Origin: VBAU01 sp036005185
GTDB lineage: Bacteria > Bacteroidota > Bacteroidia > Chitinophagales > Chitinophagaceae
Assembly: GCA_036005185.1 (NCBI GenBank)
Contig: DASYQS010000011.1
Location: 51,025 to 115,024, forward strand
DNA: 64,000 bases
Reading direction: 5' to 3'
Within the stretch, counting starts at the first letter, position 1, and every line of letters starts with the position of its first letter. Below, one piece after another: positions 1 to 8,629 of this stretch. A model generated the notes under the pieces. It did no database searches, was not told the DNA's origin, and saw only the letters and a program-made list of their open reading frames with translations. A program made the translations under genes and the position numbers.

Positions 1-159
1 GTAACTACAGTAGTTGGTGGCAATGGCTCGGAAGATACTCCTGGAATTGGAACGGCGGCAAAACTGGGCTATCCTCAAAATGTGGCATTTGATTCAAAAG
101 GGATAATGTACATAGCGGATTGGGGTAATAATAAAATTTATAAAGTTGTTATTGACTAA
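1..159 (+). CDS. NHL-repeat protein, C-terminal end (partial)
   Basis: The window opens inside this gene; frame 1 reads 52 residues to a TAA. The visible end contains one NHL-type propeller blade, with PQNVAFDSKGIMYIAD followed by NNKIYKV. NHL repeats build beta-propellers that bind ligands or other proteins, and in Bacteroidota they are common in exported proteins. The gene ends straight after the blade, so there is no C-terminal sorting domain. A strong hairpin terminator follows. The rest of the protein lies outside the window, so its overall role cannot be judged. Confidence 0.75.
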   Translation, partial: VTTVVGGNGSEDTPGIGTAAKLGYPQNVAFDSKGIMYIADWGNNKIYKVVID

Positions 160-176
160 TAAAACATTCTTTGATC

Positions 177-213
177 GCAAAAGGCTGTCGTGAGGCAGCC
201 TTTTGCCTTTCTG
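177..213 (+). terminator. Rho-independent-like terminator
   Basis: An 11-bp perfect stem (177-187 with 196-206, 8-base loop) is followed by a pyrimidine-rich tail. It sits 17 bases after the stop of the NHL-repeat gene. Confidence 0.75.
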
Positions 214-286
214 GAAACAATGGATCTCTCAATGCTTATTAGCGGTTATTATTGTAATTTTAAGATGATGTAAATAACGCCTGCGC

Positions 287-982
287 ATGAGAACAATTTC
301 CTTCTTTATACTCATCTTGCTGTTATGGTTTCAATCCTTTACACAGCAAACTGTAAAGGCAGTAGAAGCAGATCAGGAAATAAATCAAGTTTTTACAGTA
401 AAAGATCTGTATCGATACCCACAATATATTCAAGGAAAAGTTTTTTTCAGAGATGGAACAATAGCTGAAGCTATGCTGAACTATCATAAACTTTTTGAAC
501 AGGTGCTTTTCATAGATCAAAAAGGTGATTCGCTTGCTGTTGGTAACCCTGAAACTATCAGCGTAATTGTCATGGGTCAGGATTCATTTTATTATAATAA
601 AGACTCTTATTATGAATTGATCGAATCGTATAAAAAATCCATTCAACTGGCCCGGAAACAAATGCTGCAGGAAATGGATCAACAAAAAACAGGAGCTTAT
701 GGACAGTCGTACACAAATAACTCTACTGTTGCTAATAAAAACTATTATACAGTGGATGGAAAACCTCGCCTGAATGTGGGTGAAAGCACTTTGTTTTTAC
801 AGAAAACTGAATACTATATATCCTATAAGCACGGTGATTTTCTTCCTGCAAACAAAAAAAATATTGAAAAATTATTTTCAGAATATTCAAGACAGGTAAA
901 AGATTATATAAAGGAAAATTCTTTGGATATTGCTAAAGAAGAAGGGCTCAAAAAATTGTTGCAATTTATACAGGACCTATAG
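287..982 (+). CDS. exported protein of unknown function
   Basis: This 231-residue protein starts with an uncleaved-looking Sec signal (basic MRT, then a hydrophobic run to about residue 17, then FTQQ as a likely cleavage area). The mature part has a beta-rich N-terminal half (YIQGKVFFRDG, QVLFIDQKGDSL) and a charged, probably helical C-terminal third (EKLFSEYSRQVKDYI). I do not recognise a named family. It stands alone between a terminator and the DUF3467 gene. The periplasm or outer membrane is the likely place of action, from the signal only. Confidence 0.7.
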   Translation: MRTISFFILILLLWFQSFTQQTVKAVEADQEINQVFTVKDLYRYPQYIQGKVFFRDGTIAEAMLNYHKLFEQVLFIDQKGDSLAVGNPETISVIVMGQDSFYYNKDSYYELIESYKKSIQLARKQMLQEMDQQKTGAYGQSYTNNSTVANKNYYTVDGKPRLNVGESTLFLQKTEYYISYKHGDFLPANKKNIEKLFSEYSRQVKDYIKENSLDIAKEEGLKKLLQFIQDL

Positions 983-1065
983 CGTGAATAGCTCTCACAA
1001 CTCATTTAGCATGATAAATAAATCGCAAAAAAAGGTCTGCTGGTGTGACTTCTTTTTTGTTTCCC

Positions 1066-1073
1066 TAATTTTG
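1066..1073 (+). promoter_or_regulatory. -7 element TAATTTTG for the DUF3467 gene
   Basis: Matches the Bacteroidota primary-sigma -7 consensus TAnnTTTG and lies 16 bases before the ATG of the DUF3467 gene. A clear -33 TTTG at the usual spacing is not seen. Confidence 0.5.
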
Positions 1074-1089
1074 AAAACAAATTAAAAAA

Positions 1090-1404
1090 ATGGATCAGCA
1101 AACGCAGCAGCCCAGTCAACTCAACATTGAGATCTCAGAAGAAGTAGCCGAAGGCAATTATGCCAATCTTGCTATTATAACACATTCTCATGCAGAGTTT
1201 GTAATTGATTTTGTGAATGTGATGCCAGGCACCCCGAAAAGCAAAGTGAAATCGAGGATTATTCTTACGCCACAACATGCAAAACGGTTAATGAAAGCAC
1301 TTACTGAAAATATTGGAAGGTATGAATCTGTAAATGGCGGGATAAAAGATCTTGAAGAAGTGCAGATACCTTTCAATTTCGGCGGCCCACCTGCTCAGGC
1401 ATAA
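1090..1404 (+). CDS. DUF3467 domain-containing protein
   Basis: This 104-residue cytosolic protein matches the DUF3467 family as I remember it: an acidic, Q-rich start, then IEISEEVAEGNYANLAII, the H-x-E-F-V-x-D-F motif, and SRIILTPQHAKRLMKAL. The family is widespread in Bacteroidota and other bacteria and has no established function. It has no signal peptide or membrane segment. Its length is typical and the start is fixed by the family's conserved N-terminus. A TAnnTTTG element sits just upstream. It converges on ispH with only 13 bases between stop codons. Confidence 0.85.
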   Translation: MDQQTQQPSQLNIEISEEVAEGNYANLAIITHSHAEFVIDFVNVMPGTPKSKVKSRIILTPQHAKRLMKALTENIGRYESVNGGIKDLEEVQIPFNFGGPPAQA

Positions 1405-1407
1405 AAC

Positions 1408-1427
1408 CCCTTGCCTCTTAAAGGGGC
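1408..1427. repeat. C/G-rich palindromic repeat overlapping the ispH stop
   Basis: An inverted pair CCCCTT/AAGGGG with a 7-base centre lies between convergent genes. On the minus strand it supplies the last codons and the TAA of ispH. It resembles the CCCCTAAAGGGG-type interspersed palindromes seen elsewhere in this window (20247, 28605, 39723). Confidence 0.55.
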
Positions 1428-2644
1428 AACTTAGATTGTAAATTTTCTTTTTCGCCAAATGGGTAAAAACTGATGAGCTTATTAATCACTCCTTCAACTA
1501 ATGCATCAGGACAGGAAGCTCCGCTTGTAAGAAGAATTTTTAGAGGCCATTTATCCGGCAGATAATCGGAAGTAAGAATTTCTTCTTTGCTGTGAAAATT
1601 ATAATACAAAATTTCTTTTGAAGAAATGATTTTTTCTTCGCTGTTGATGAAATACGTAGGCAGCTTTTCCTCGCATAGCTCAACTAGGTGTGAAGTGTTG
1701 GATGAATTATAACCGCCTACAACTATTGCAAGATCTGCCTCTGTTTCAAGCATGCTGATCACAGCGCTTTGATTATCGTTAGTGGCATAGCAAAGAGTGT
1801 CACGAGTGTCAGCAAAATGCTCCTCAATATTTTCCGGCGCTAAGTTGTATTTATCTACCATTGTTTGTTTCAGATAATCGGCGATAGCTTGTGTATCACT
1901 GGCAAGCATGGTTGTTTGATTTACAACGCCGATTCTTTGCAGATCAGCCTCCGGGTCAAAATTTTCTGAGTATTGCCCTTTGAATTCTTCATAAAAAGCG
2001 GATTGAGATTTTTCTCCGGTAATATATTTTGCTAATTCTTTTGTTTGCGCCATGTCCTTTACAATAACCGATGGAGAATTTACAGAAGCATGCGAAAACG
2101 TAGCTCTTGTTTCTTCATGCTTTGGTTTGCCATGAATGATTACTGTGTAATTTTGCTTTGCAATTCCTTCAGAGCGCTTCCAAACTTTTTCTACAAAGGG
2201 GCAAGTGGTATTGTATTTTTCGGTTTGAATTCCAATGGTGCTCAATTTTTTTTCAATTTCCAACGTGGTTCCAAATGCAGGAATGAGAACAATATCGTCC
2301 GGTTTCAGCTCGTCAAAAGGTATTAATGTATTTCCGTAAGTATCTTGTAAAAACTTTACTCCGTGTATCAACAGGTCGGAATTTACCTGTGGGTTATGGA
2401 TCATTTCGCTCAATAAAAAAATTCTTTTTCCCGGATTTTCTTCTACAGTTTTAAAAGCGATTTCAATAGCGTTCTCTACTCCATAGCAAAAACCAAAATG
2501 CCGGGCCAGATAGATTTGCAAAGGTCCAATATCAAGGAGGGTAGGGGTAAAGTCCTTTTTCATTTTATCAGCCTCTTTCCGCTTTTTTTTAATGGCGGTG
2601 ATCAATGGGCTGCGATAAATAATAGGAACTTCAAATTGCTTCAT
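1418..2644 (-). CDS. ispH: 4-hydroxy-3-methylbut-2-enyl diphosphate reductase
   Basis: IspH catalyses the last step of the MEP isoprenoid pathway, reducing HMBPP to IPP and DMAPP with a [4Fe-4S] cluster. The three cluster cysteines are visible in GFCYGVENA (Cys53), TTCPFV (about 147) and DTLCYATNDNQ (about 282). The substrate-binding motif GGYNSSNTSHL and the C-terminal GASCPDALVEGV also fit. At 408 residues it is the long form common in Bacteroidota. The first 30 or so residues are not needed for the family fold, and Met28 is a possible alternative start. The last residues, KLPL and the stop, come from a palindromic repeat, so the C-terminus may be altered. Confidence 0.93.
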   Translation of the reverse strand: MKQFEVPIIYRSPLITAIKKKRKEADKMKKDFTPTLLDIGPLQIYLARHFGFCYGVENAIEIAFKTVEENPGKRIFLLSEMIHNPQVNSDLLIHGVKFLQDTYGNTLIPFDELKPDDIVLIPAFGTTLEIEKKLSTIGIQTEKYNTTCPFVEKVWKRSEGIAKQNYTVIIHGKPKHEETRATFSHASVNSPSVIVKDMAQTKELAKYITGEKSQSAFYEEFKGQYSENFDPEADLQRIGVVNQTTMLASDTQAIADYLKQTMVDKYNLAPENIEEHFADTRDTLCYATNDNQSAVISMLETEADLAIVVGGYNSSNTSHLVELCEEKLPTYFINSEEKIISSKEILYYNFHSKEEILTSDYLPDKWPLKILLTSGASCPDALVEGVINKLISFYPFGEKENLQSKLPL

Positions 2645-2795
2645 TCAAATCAGAATTTTCTGTGTGGAGGAATTATGAAGAAGTTAATCCGCAAGTTACT
2701 GAATACATTGTGGATGAAGATAATGATGCTGTTAAAACATAATTTTTCTTATCATCGCTCAAGTCGTTATTTTCACAAATACCAATCTTCATTAC

Positions 2796-4100
2796 ATGCA
2801 AACAGAAGAAGCACTATCTATGACCTACGAGTTTAAACCACTTGATTGGACGCATGCAACTAATATATATGAGATAAATATTCGCCAATACACCAAAGAG
2901 GGAAGCTTTAAGGCATTCATCAAAGAATTACCTCGTTTAAAAGATATGGGAGTAAAAACGATTTGGTTTATGCCTATTACTCCTATAGCTCAAAAAAATA
3001 AGAAAGGGGTGCTAGGCAGTTATTATGCTGCTTATGATTATACATCCGTCAATCCTGAGTTTGGAACGTTGGATGATTTCAGAATTCTTGTCAAAGAAGC
3101 GCATGCGCTGGGTTTTAAAGTCATTATTGATTGGGTGGCTAATCACACAGGCTGGGATCATAAATGGACAAAAGAACATCCGGAATATTATGAGATAGAC
3201 AGCAAAACCGGCGATTTTAAAATCGCATCAGGCATGGATGATATTATTGAGCTCAATTTTCATAACCCTGAATTGGTAAGCGCTATGATCGATGCCATGA
3301 AATTCTGGGTGCTTGAGTGTAATATAGACGGCTTTCGTTGCGATCTTGCTTTCTGGGTAGAGCTAGATTTTTGGAAAAAAGCGAGAAAGGAACTGGATGC
3401 TATAAAACCCTTGTTCTGGCTTGGTGAATTGGATCCTATTGAGCATCCTGAATACATGGGCACATTCGATGCTGCTTATACCTGGACATGGATGCATAAA
3501 ACAGAGGATTTTTATAAGAAACATCTTTCTATCAATGAACTTGACAAAGTTTTAAAAGAATATGATGCTATTGGTGATGCATCTATGAGAGTATGGTTCA
3601 CTAGCAATCATGATGAAAATAGCTGGAATGGCAGCGAATATGAGAAATACGGTAATATGGCCAAAGTCCTTGCTGTTTTTAGTTGTACCTGGAACGGAAT
3701 ACCATTGATCTATAGTGGGCAAGAATTACCAAATCTGAAACGGCTAAAATTTTTTGAAAAAGATGAAATTAATTGGAATGAAAAAAACGAATTGCATGAT
3801 TTTTATAACACACTGTTGAGTTTGCATTCGAACAATCCAGCACTTCGGGCCGGAGACCCGGAATCAAAAACAATAAGAATTAAAACGAGCGATGATAAAC
3901 ATGTATTTGCTTACTTGAAGAAAAATGGACATCATGAAGTGCTGGTTATTTTGAATCTTTCTAATCTTGATCTCAGTTTTTCAATCAATGATGAGTTGAG
4001 CGGAAAATTCAAAGAAGTTTTCGCAACGCTACAAAAAGATTTTTCAAAAGATAAAAATTTTAAAATGGAGGCCTGGGATTATCTAGTATTTGAAAAATAA
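2796..4100 (+). CDS. GH13 alpha-amylase family glycosidase
   Basis: A 434-residue GH13 enzyme that acts on alpha-glucans or maltodextrins. The (beta/alpha)8 barrel motifs are present in order: DWVANHTGWDH, GFRCDLAFWV (nucleophile Asp, about residue 182), FWLGELDP (acid/base Glu, about 210) and TSNHDENSW (about 272). A short beta domain follows (HVFAYLKKNG, VLVILNLS). No signal peptide is visible, so a cytosolic enzyme is likely. Two in-frame ATGs, at 2796 and 2820, are possible starts. It stands alone: no SusC/SusD pair or transport genes are nearby, which points to turnover of internal glucan rather than a utilisation locus (inference). Confidence 0.88.
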   Translation: MQTEEALSMTYEFKPLDWTHATNIYEINIRQYTKEGSFKAFIKELPRLKDMGVKTIWFMPITPIAQKNKKGVLGSYYAAYDYTSVNPEFGTLDDFRILVKEAHALGFKVIIDWVANHTGWDHKWTKEHPEYYEIDSKTGDFKIASGMDDIIELNFHNPELVSAMIDAMKFWVLECNIDGFRCDLAFWVELDFWKKARKELDAIKPLFWLGELDPIEHPEYMGTFDAAYTWTWMHKTEDFYKKHLSINELDKVLKEYDAIGDASMRVWFTSNHDENSWNGSEYEKYGNMAKVLAVFSCTWNGIPLIYSGQELPNLKRLKFFEKDEINWNEKNELHDFYNTLLSLHSNNPALRAGDPESKTIRIKTSDDKHVFAYLKKNGHHEVLVILNLSNLDLSFSINDELSGKFKEVFATLQKDFSKDKNFKMEAWDYLVFEK

Positions 4101-4145
4101 AACTTTTGTCTTCACGCTAATGGAATTCAATAGTAGGATACATAA

Positions 4146-4177
4146 AAAAACCGCCCTGAAATATTGAGCGGCTTTTT
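4146..4177. terminator. bidirectional terminator between amylase and HtrA genes
   Basis: A short GC stem (CCGC/GCGG) is flanked by an A-run on the left and a T-run on the right, so it can end transcription from both convergent genes. Confidence 0.6.
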
Positions 4178-4198
4178 AAAATATAACCAGAATTTCTT

Positions 4199-5698
4199 TT
4201 AATCACCATTAAGATTGAGTGGATAAGTGTACATATCAGAACCAGGATACATACCTTCTAACTTCACAGTTCCTCTTGCACCTAATAAAGCTTTTCCTAA
4301 CTGTTCCACATTTTTCACATCAACACCATTTACACTGGTAATAATAAAACCTTCTTCCATTCTTGTTTTGCTGATAGCACCGCCTTTTTTGATTGTCTTT
4401 ACAACAACGCCACCGTCAATGCCATATTGATCGGCCTTTTTAGAATCGAGAGTTTCAAGGTCGGCACCAAGTTGCTCTTCAACATTAGCTGATACAACTG
4501 CATCATAATTTCCGGGTGACTTTCTTAATACAACTGCGGTTGTAAGCTCTGATCCTTTGCGTTTGTAAGTTACCTGAACTTTATCGCCTGGTTTATAGTT
4601 GGCTAATACAGAGCTCATCTCAAGGCCGCTTGTTACTTCAGTTCCATTTATTTTGGTAATAAGATCACCTCTTTTAATCCCTGCACCTTGAGCAGCACCA
4701 TCAGGAGCTACAGCAGAAACATAAACACCTTCCTCACTATCCTGAATGCCCAGTTGTTTCATTTGCTCTTCGCTTAATTCCTGAGTGGGATAACTTACGC
4801 CTAAATAACCTCTTTGCACATTGCCATATTGAATAATATCACTGACAACTTTTTTTACAAGATTTACAGGTATTGCAAACGAATAACCGGCATAAGTTCC
4901 CGAGGGTGCAAGTATAGCAGAGTTAATGCCAATGAGTTGCCCATTTGTATTTACCAGCGCACCACCGCTATTACCCTGATTTACTGCTGCGTCAGTTTGA
5001 ATAAATGATTCAACAGGAGCTTGCCCTTGGCGGCTATTGATGCCAATGGTTCTTCCCTTTGCGCTCACGATACCTGCGGTAACTGTGGTTTCAAGAGAAA
5101 GAGGATAACCGACCGCTAATACCCATTGGCCTAGCTGTACTTCATCTGAATTACCATATAGCATGAATGGCAGGTGGGCACCGTCAATTTTTAAAACGGC
5201 AAGATCATAATTCGGATCATAACCAATTACTCTTGCTTTATACGTTTTTCTGTTATGGAGCGTAACGTTTATCTCCGAGGCAACTCCTTTATCACCATCT
5301 GAAATCACGTGGTTATTTGTAACAATATAACCGTCTTCGCTAATAATGACTCCGCTGCCTGATGCTTTTTGCTCTGGAATAATTTGGGGCCCAAGCATAT
5401 CATTAAAAAAATCATCAAAAAATCCGCGGCTTCGTGGTATATCATTACTTAGTTTTTTGGCCGGAATTTTTGTCTTGATGTGGACCACAGCTTGTACTGA
5501 AGAGTTGGCAGCTTTTGAAAAATCGACAGGGTCGCCGGAAGTATTTTTATCAAAAAAGCCGGCATAGTTTACGGGTAAACCGCCTTGTGTTTGCACAAAT
5601 TCAGTTTGATGTTGTGTGAATTTATTATAGCCCCACACACTGGCTAAGGCTGATCCTGCGCTTATTGAAACGATCAGCAATAGTTGCTTCAACTTCAT
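4199..5698 (-). CDS. periplasmic Do/HtrA serine protease with two PDZ domains
   Basis: A 499-residue HtrA (DegP/DegQ-type) protease and chaperone for misfolded envelope proteins. It starts with a hydrophobic segment (QLLLIVSISAGSALASVWG) that acts as a signal or anchor. The trypsin-like domain carries the full triad: His in TNNHVI, Asp in NYDLAVLKI and Ser in GNSGGALVN. Two PDZ domains follow, one with RGYLGVSYP and IKRGDLITKINGTEV, the second weaker (EEGFIITSVNGVDV). The length and order fit the family. It lies 191 bases downstream of the acyl-CoA reductase gene on the same strand. Whether it is the DegP or DegQ equivalent cannot be decided here. Confidence 0.93.
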   Translation of the reverse strand: MKLKQLLLIVSISAGSALASVWGYNKFTQHQTEFVQTQGGLPVNYAGFFDKNTSGDPVDFSKAANSSVQAVVHIKTKIPAKKLSNDIPRSRGFFDDFFNDMLGPQIIPEQKASGSGVIISEDGYIVTNNHVISDGDKGVASEINVTLHNRKTYKARVIGYDPNYDLAVLKIDGAHLPFMLYGNSDEVQLGQWVLAVGYPLSLETTVTAGIVSAKGRTIGINSRQGQAPVESFIQTDAAVNQGNSGGALVNTNGQLIGINSAILAPSGTYAGYSFAIPVNLVKKVVSDIIQYGNVQRGYLGVSYPTQELSEEQMKQLGIQDSEEGVYVSAVAPDGAAQGAGIKRGDLITKINGTEVTSGLEMSSVLANYKPGDKVQVTYKRKGSELTTAVVLRKSPGNYDAVVSANVEEQLGADLETLDSKKADQYGIDGGVVVKTIKKGGAISKTRMEEGFIITSVNGVDVKNVEQLGKALLGARGTVKLEGMYPGSDMYTYPLNLNGD

Positions 5699-5889
5699 GG
5701 CGTATTAAAATTTTATTTTTTTTGAATAGTTGTTGTCAGGCAAAGTTTGTGCCTCGACTTCAAAAATAATGAAGACTGAAGGCAGTTAACGAACCATTGA
5801 TTTAGTTTAACAAGAAATTTACTAAGGCCTTCGTACTTCATGCACCTACAAATGTAAACACAAATAGTCAAAAATGGAATGGATAAGTT

Positions 5890-6888
5890 TTAAACGGTAA
5901 TCAAAAAGGCCATCGTATCCACTTTATCTGCGTAATCAAACAGGGTTGGACACTGAGCATTGCCAAAAGGGATATTATCATGGCCAATAATGCATTGAAT
6001 TTCCTGATTGTCATGCAGCAATGGCAATATTGAATTTTTGTCGGTATAATATTCGTAATTCAATTGGCTGATAGGAGAAAAAATTGAAGCGTCTTCAATC
6101 AACAAAACTGAACCATTGGTCATGTAGAATTTATTATTGAGTAAGTTGATAGCTAGGTTATAATCGTAATTGTTTTTGTATTTATGATGTTGGATTAGGT
6201 AATCATATTTTTTAAATGCAGCAAGCAAAGGTTCAAAATTATGTCCTTCTGGTACATATATTTTGGTTACGTTGCGACAGCCTAAACCAAAGAATTGATA
6301 AACATCATCAGCCAGCTGCTCCAATTCCTTATTCGTTTCATTACCATCTAAAATGGCAACGGAAGTTTTATTGCTGCGAATAATATGAGGGTATTTGCCA
6401 AAATAATACTGAAAATATCGCGAAGTATTATTGCTGCCCGTGGCAATATAGGCGTCGCATTTTTTTAGCATTTCAGAAAATTGTATCAGGTCATTTATTT
6501 CAGAATCCCAATCAATCAAAATATTAACCAGATGCTTTATTAAAACCTTATCTTTTGAGGATGGTTTAATCATTGCTTTATGACCACTAATAAATATTGA
6601 CAAAAGATCATGAAAACCGACTAGTGGAATATTTCCCGCCATTACCACACCAATGGTTTGAGATTTGAAATTTGCGGATTGAAGTTTATAAGAAGCAGCC
6701 CATTTATGTAAAGAATCAGGGTTAAGAAAGTTTTGAGCAATGTTTTTTACAGCAAGCTCAACAAATTGGGGGGTAAACCAACCGTTTTCGTGAGAGGCTT
6801 TTTGCTTTGCTTCTTTCCATGCTATTTCATCACTCATCATATAATTTCCTAACTTGCTTAACCAATCAATTCTCTGTTCTAAAATCAT
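5890..6888 (-). CDS. acyl-CoA reductase, LuxC-like
   Basis: This 332-residue protein matches the LuxC-type acyl-CoA reductase family, which reduces activated acyl groups to aldehydes with NAD(P)H. The signature GNIPLVGFHDLLS is at about residues 84-96, followed by ISGHKAMIKPSSKDK. A conserved cysteine in FFGLGCRNVTKIYVP is the probable acyl-accepting residue. It is shorter than Vibrio LuxC, as is usual in Bacteroidota. It is divergent from a two-cluster ferredoxin gene across 77 bases, a pairing that suggests a redox link (inference). The natural substrate is not known; no luciferase or wax-ester genes are near. Confidence 0.82.
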   Translation of the reverse strand: MILEQRIDWLSKLGNYMMSDEIAWKEAKQKASHENGWFTPQFVELAVKNIAQNFLNPDSLHKWAASYKLQSANFKSQTIGVVMAGNIPLVGFHDLLSIFISGHKAMIKPSSKDKVLIKHLVNILIDWDSEINDLIQFSEMLKKCDAYIATGSNNTSRYFQYYFGKYPHIIRSNKTSVAILDGNETNKELEQLADDVYQFFGLGCRNVTKIYVPEGHNFEPLLAAFKKYDYLIQHHKYKNNYDYNLAINLLNNKFYMTNGSVLLIEDASIFSPISQLNYEYYTDKNSILPLLHDNQEIQCIIGHDNIPFGNAQCPTLFDYADKVDTMAFLITV

Positions 6889-6918
6889 TTGTATAAGAAT
6901 TATATCATTTTATATTTG
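6888..6918 (+). promoter_or_regulatory. promoter of the ferredoxin gene
   Basis: A -33 TTTG (6888-6891) and a perfect -7 TATATTTG (6911-6918) are spaced by 19 bases, the Bacteroidota housekeeping arrangement. The start codon is at 6966. The -33 box overlaps the first codon of the divergent reductase gene. Confidence 0.72.
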
Positions 6919-6965
6919 TGCAATTAAGAATCAAATTTGTTTAATAAAAACCCAAAATTAAACTT

Positions 6966-7313
6966 ATGGCAATCAAGATAACAGAAGAATGTATTAATTG
7001 CGGGGCCTGTGAACCTGAATGTCCAAATAACGCAATATATGAAGGAGGGGTAGAATGGGCAATTACTGATGGTACTACCGTTAAAGGCTCATACACGTTA
7101 ATGGATGGGACAGTAATAGATGCTGAACAAAAAAATGCGCCAATAGCCACCGATATTTATTATATAGTTCCTAATAAGTGTACAGAGTGCCAGGGTTTTC
7201 ATGAAGAGCCGCAATGTGCAGCTGTATGTCCGGTGGATTGTTGTGTACCCGATGAAATGTACCGGGAAACGGTGGATGAACTGATGGCTAAAAAAGAAAG
7301 ATTACACATTTAG
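6966..7313 (+). CDS. 2[4Fe-4S] ferredoxin
   Basis: A 115-residue electron carrier. The first cluster motif is CINCGACEPECP at residues 11-22; the second is CTECQGFHEEPQCAAVCP near residues 74-91, with a longer gap between its second and third cysteines. Between them is an insert (residues 23-70) of beta character, a layout seen in YfhL/Alv-type ferredoxins. It is cytosolic, with no signal. It has its own promoter and faces away from the LuxC-like reductase, for which it could be an electron partner (inference only). Confidence 0.9.
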   Translation: MAIKITEECINCGACEPECPNNAIYEGGVEWAITDGTTVKGSYTLMDGTVIDAEQKNAPIATDIYYIVPNKCTECQGFHEEPQCAAVCPVDCCVPDEMYRETVDELMAKKERLHI

Positions 7314-7393
7314 ATAATTAAACTGTGGAAAAAAAATCACAGTGATTTTCTAGGTTAACGCCAATTTTTTTTATCTTGTACTATTAAACAAAC

Positions 7394-7480
7394 GCAGTTT
7401 CCAACTGCCAAGGAGTGACGGGTGATATTTCCCGTCGTAAAAAGGTGAAGGCAAATGCATCCTTCACCTTTCTTATTTTC
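7394..7480 (+). ncRNA. candidate structured small RNA with three hairpins
   Basis: The 327-base gap between the ferredoxin and ddl genes holds three consecutive perfect hairpins. These are 7394-7399/7403-7408 (6 bp, 3-base loop), 7417-7422/7431-7436 (6 bp, 8-base loop) and 7441-7451/7461-7471 (11 bp, 9-base loop). The last is followed by a T-rich tail and looks like a terminator on the plus strand. No credible ORF covers it. I do not recognise an Rfam family. It could also be a plain terminator preceded by chance stems. Confidence 0.4.
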
Positions 7481-7640
7481 TTTAGTTTTATCTATCTCAA
7501 TTTTTGCTTCCAGATTCTGGCTATAGGCTGCGATATCTATTCTCAAGGCTAATGGCTTATAACTGGCAAGTGATCTTCTAACAGAATTTTATTTCCGGCA
7601 AAGCAATTTTTCCTCAATATTTGCGCTGTAATTTCAATCC

Positions 7641-8627
7641 ATGAAAAAAAATGTCGCTCTTGTAACCGGTGGTTTTTCCAGTGAAGCCGTCATTTCCTAT
7701 AAAAGCGCTATAACTATTGATAATCATCTTGATCGCGAAAAATTCAATGTATATAAAATTGATGTTCGCCCTGAAGGATGGTTTTATGAATTAGCTGATA
7801 GAAGGAAAACTGAGATCAATAAAAATGATTTTTCATTACAACTGGATAATGAAAAGATAAAATTTGATGCTGTTTTTATTGGTATGCATGGAACCCCTGG
7901 TGAAGATGGAAAACTACAAGGTTACTTTGATACATTAAATATTCCTTATACTTCGTGTGATGCGGCCACCTCGGCGCTTACTTTTAATAAACGCTTTACA
8001 GTTGCTGTGGCCGCTTTTTCAGGTATTTATGTCGCTAAATCGGAGTTATTGATAAAAAATAATTTTGAAAACCCTGATGAGGTAGCTAACAAGCTAACAT
8101 TTCCTGTTTTTGTAAAACCAAACAATGGGGGTTCAAGCATTGGCATGTCGAAAGTAAATCAGCCCTCTGACGAATTTGGTGCGGCAGTTGAGAAAGCATT
8201 TAGAGAAGATGATCAGGTTTTGATTGAAGAGTTTATTGAAGGAAGAGAATTTACTGTTGGTGTTTTTAAAACAAAAGGCAATATAATTGTTCTGCCAATT
8301 ACAGAGGTAATTAGCAAAAAAGATTTTTTTGACTATGAAGCCAAGTATGAAGGGGCGTCCACCGAGGTAACACCCGCTAATGTTGAAGAAGCAATTGCAG
8401 ATAAAGTTCGTGATGCAGCAAAGAAAATTTATCAGGTGTTCAACTGCCGCGGTGTAGTAAGAATTGATTTTATTTATAATGAAAGGGTAAAACAACCTTT
8501 TATGCTTGAAATAAATACCATTCCTGGTCAGAGTGAAGCCAGCATTGTTCCGCAACAAGTTCGTGTAATGGGATGGACTTTAAAGGAATTTTACACCAAA
8601 TTGGTTGAAGAAGCTTTAATCAGTTAA
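7641..8627 (+). CDS. ddl: D-alanine--D-alanine ligase
   Basis: A 328-residue ATP-grasp enzyme that joins two D-alanines for peptidoglycan precursors. The N-terminal VALVTGGFSSEAVIS and MHGTPGEDGKLQGYFD motifs bind the first D-Ala. The ATP-grasp core shows FPVFVKPNNGGSSIGMSKV (about residues 154-172), EEFIEGREFTVGV, and the metal-binding EINTIPGQSEASIVP near residue 290. The length is typical. The next gene, a PASTA protein, begins 2 bases after its stop, so the two are probably one transcript. Confidence 0.95.
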   Translation: MKKNVALVTGGFSSEAVISYKSAITIDNHLDREKFNVYKIDVRPEGWFYELADRRKTEINKNDFSLQLDNEKIKFDAVFIGMHGTPGEDGKLQGYFDTLNIPYTSCDAATSALTFNKRFTVAVAAFSGIYVAKSELLIKNNFENPDEVANKLTFPVFVKPNNGGSSIGMSKVNQPSDEFGAAVEKAFREDDQVLIEEFIEGREFTVGVFKTKGNIIVLPITEVISKKDFFDYEAKYEGASTEVTPANVEEAIADKVRDAAKKIYQVFNCRGVVRIDFIYNERVKQPFMLEINTIPGQSEASIVPQQVRVMGWTLKEFYTKLVEEALIS

Positions 8628-8629
8628 GC

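Noticed and set aside
2655..2744. A short frame reading EEVNPQVTEYIVDEDNDAVKT before the amylase gene
   Set aside because: It is acidic and protein-like, but has no start of its own, no recognisable homology and only about 30 codons; it may be a remnant but cannot be supported.
7394..7480. 6S RNA or a known riboswitch for the three-hairpin region
   Set aside because: 6S RNA needs one long stem with a central bubble, and no conserved riboswitch core is visible; left as unassigned.
8133..8558. A 141-codon minus-strand frame inside ddl
   Set aside because: It lies entirely antisense to a well-conserved gene and shows no family likeness or start signals.
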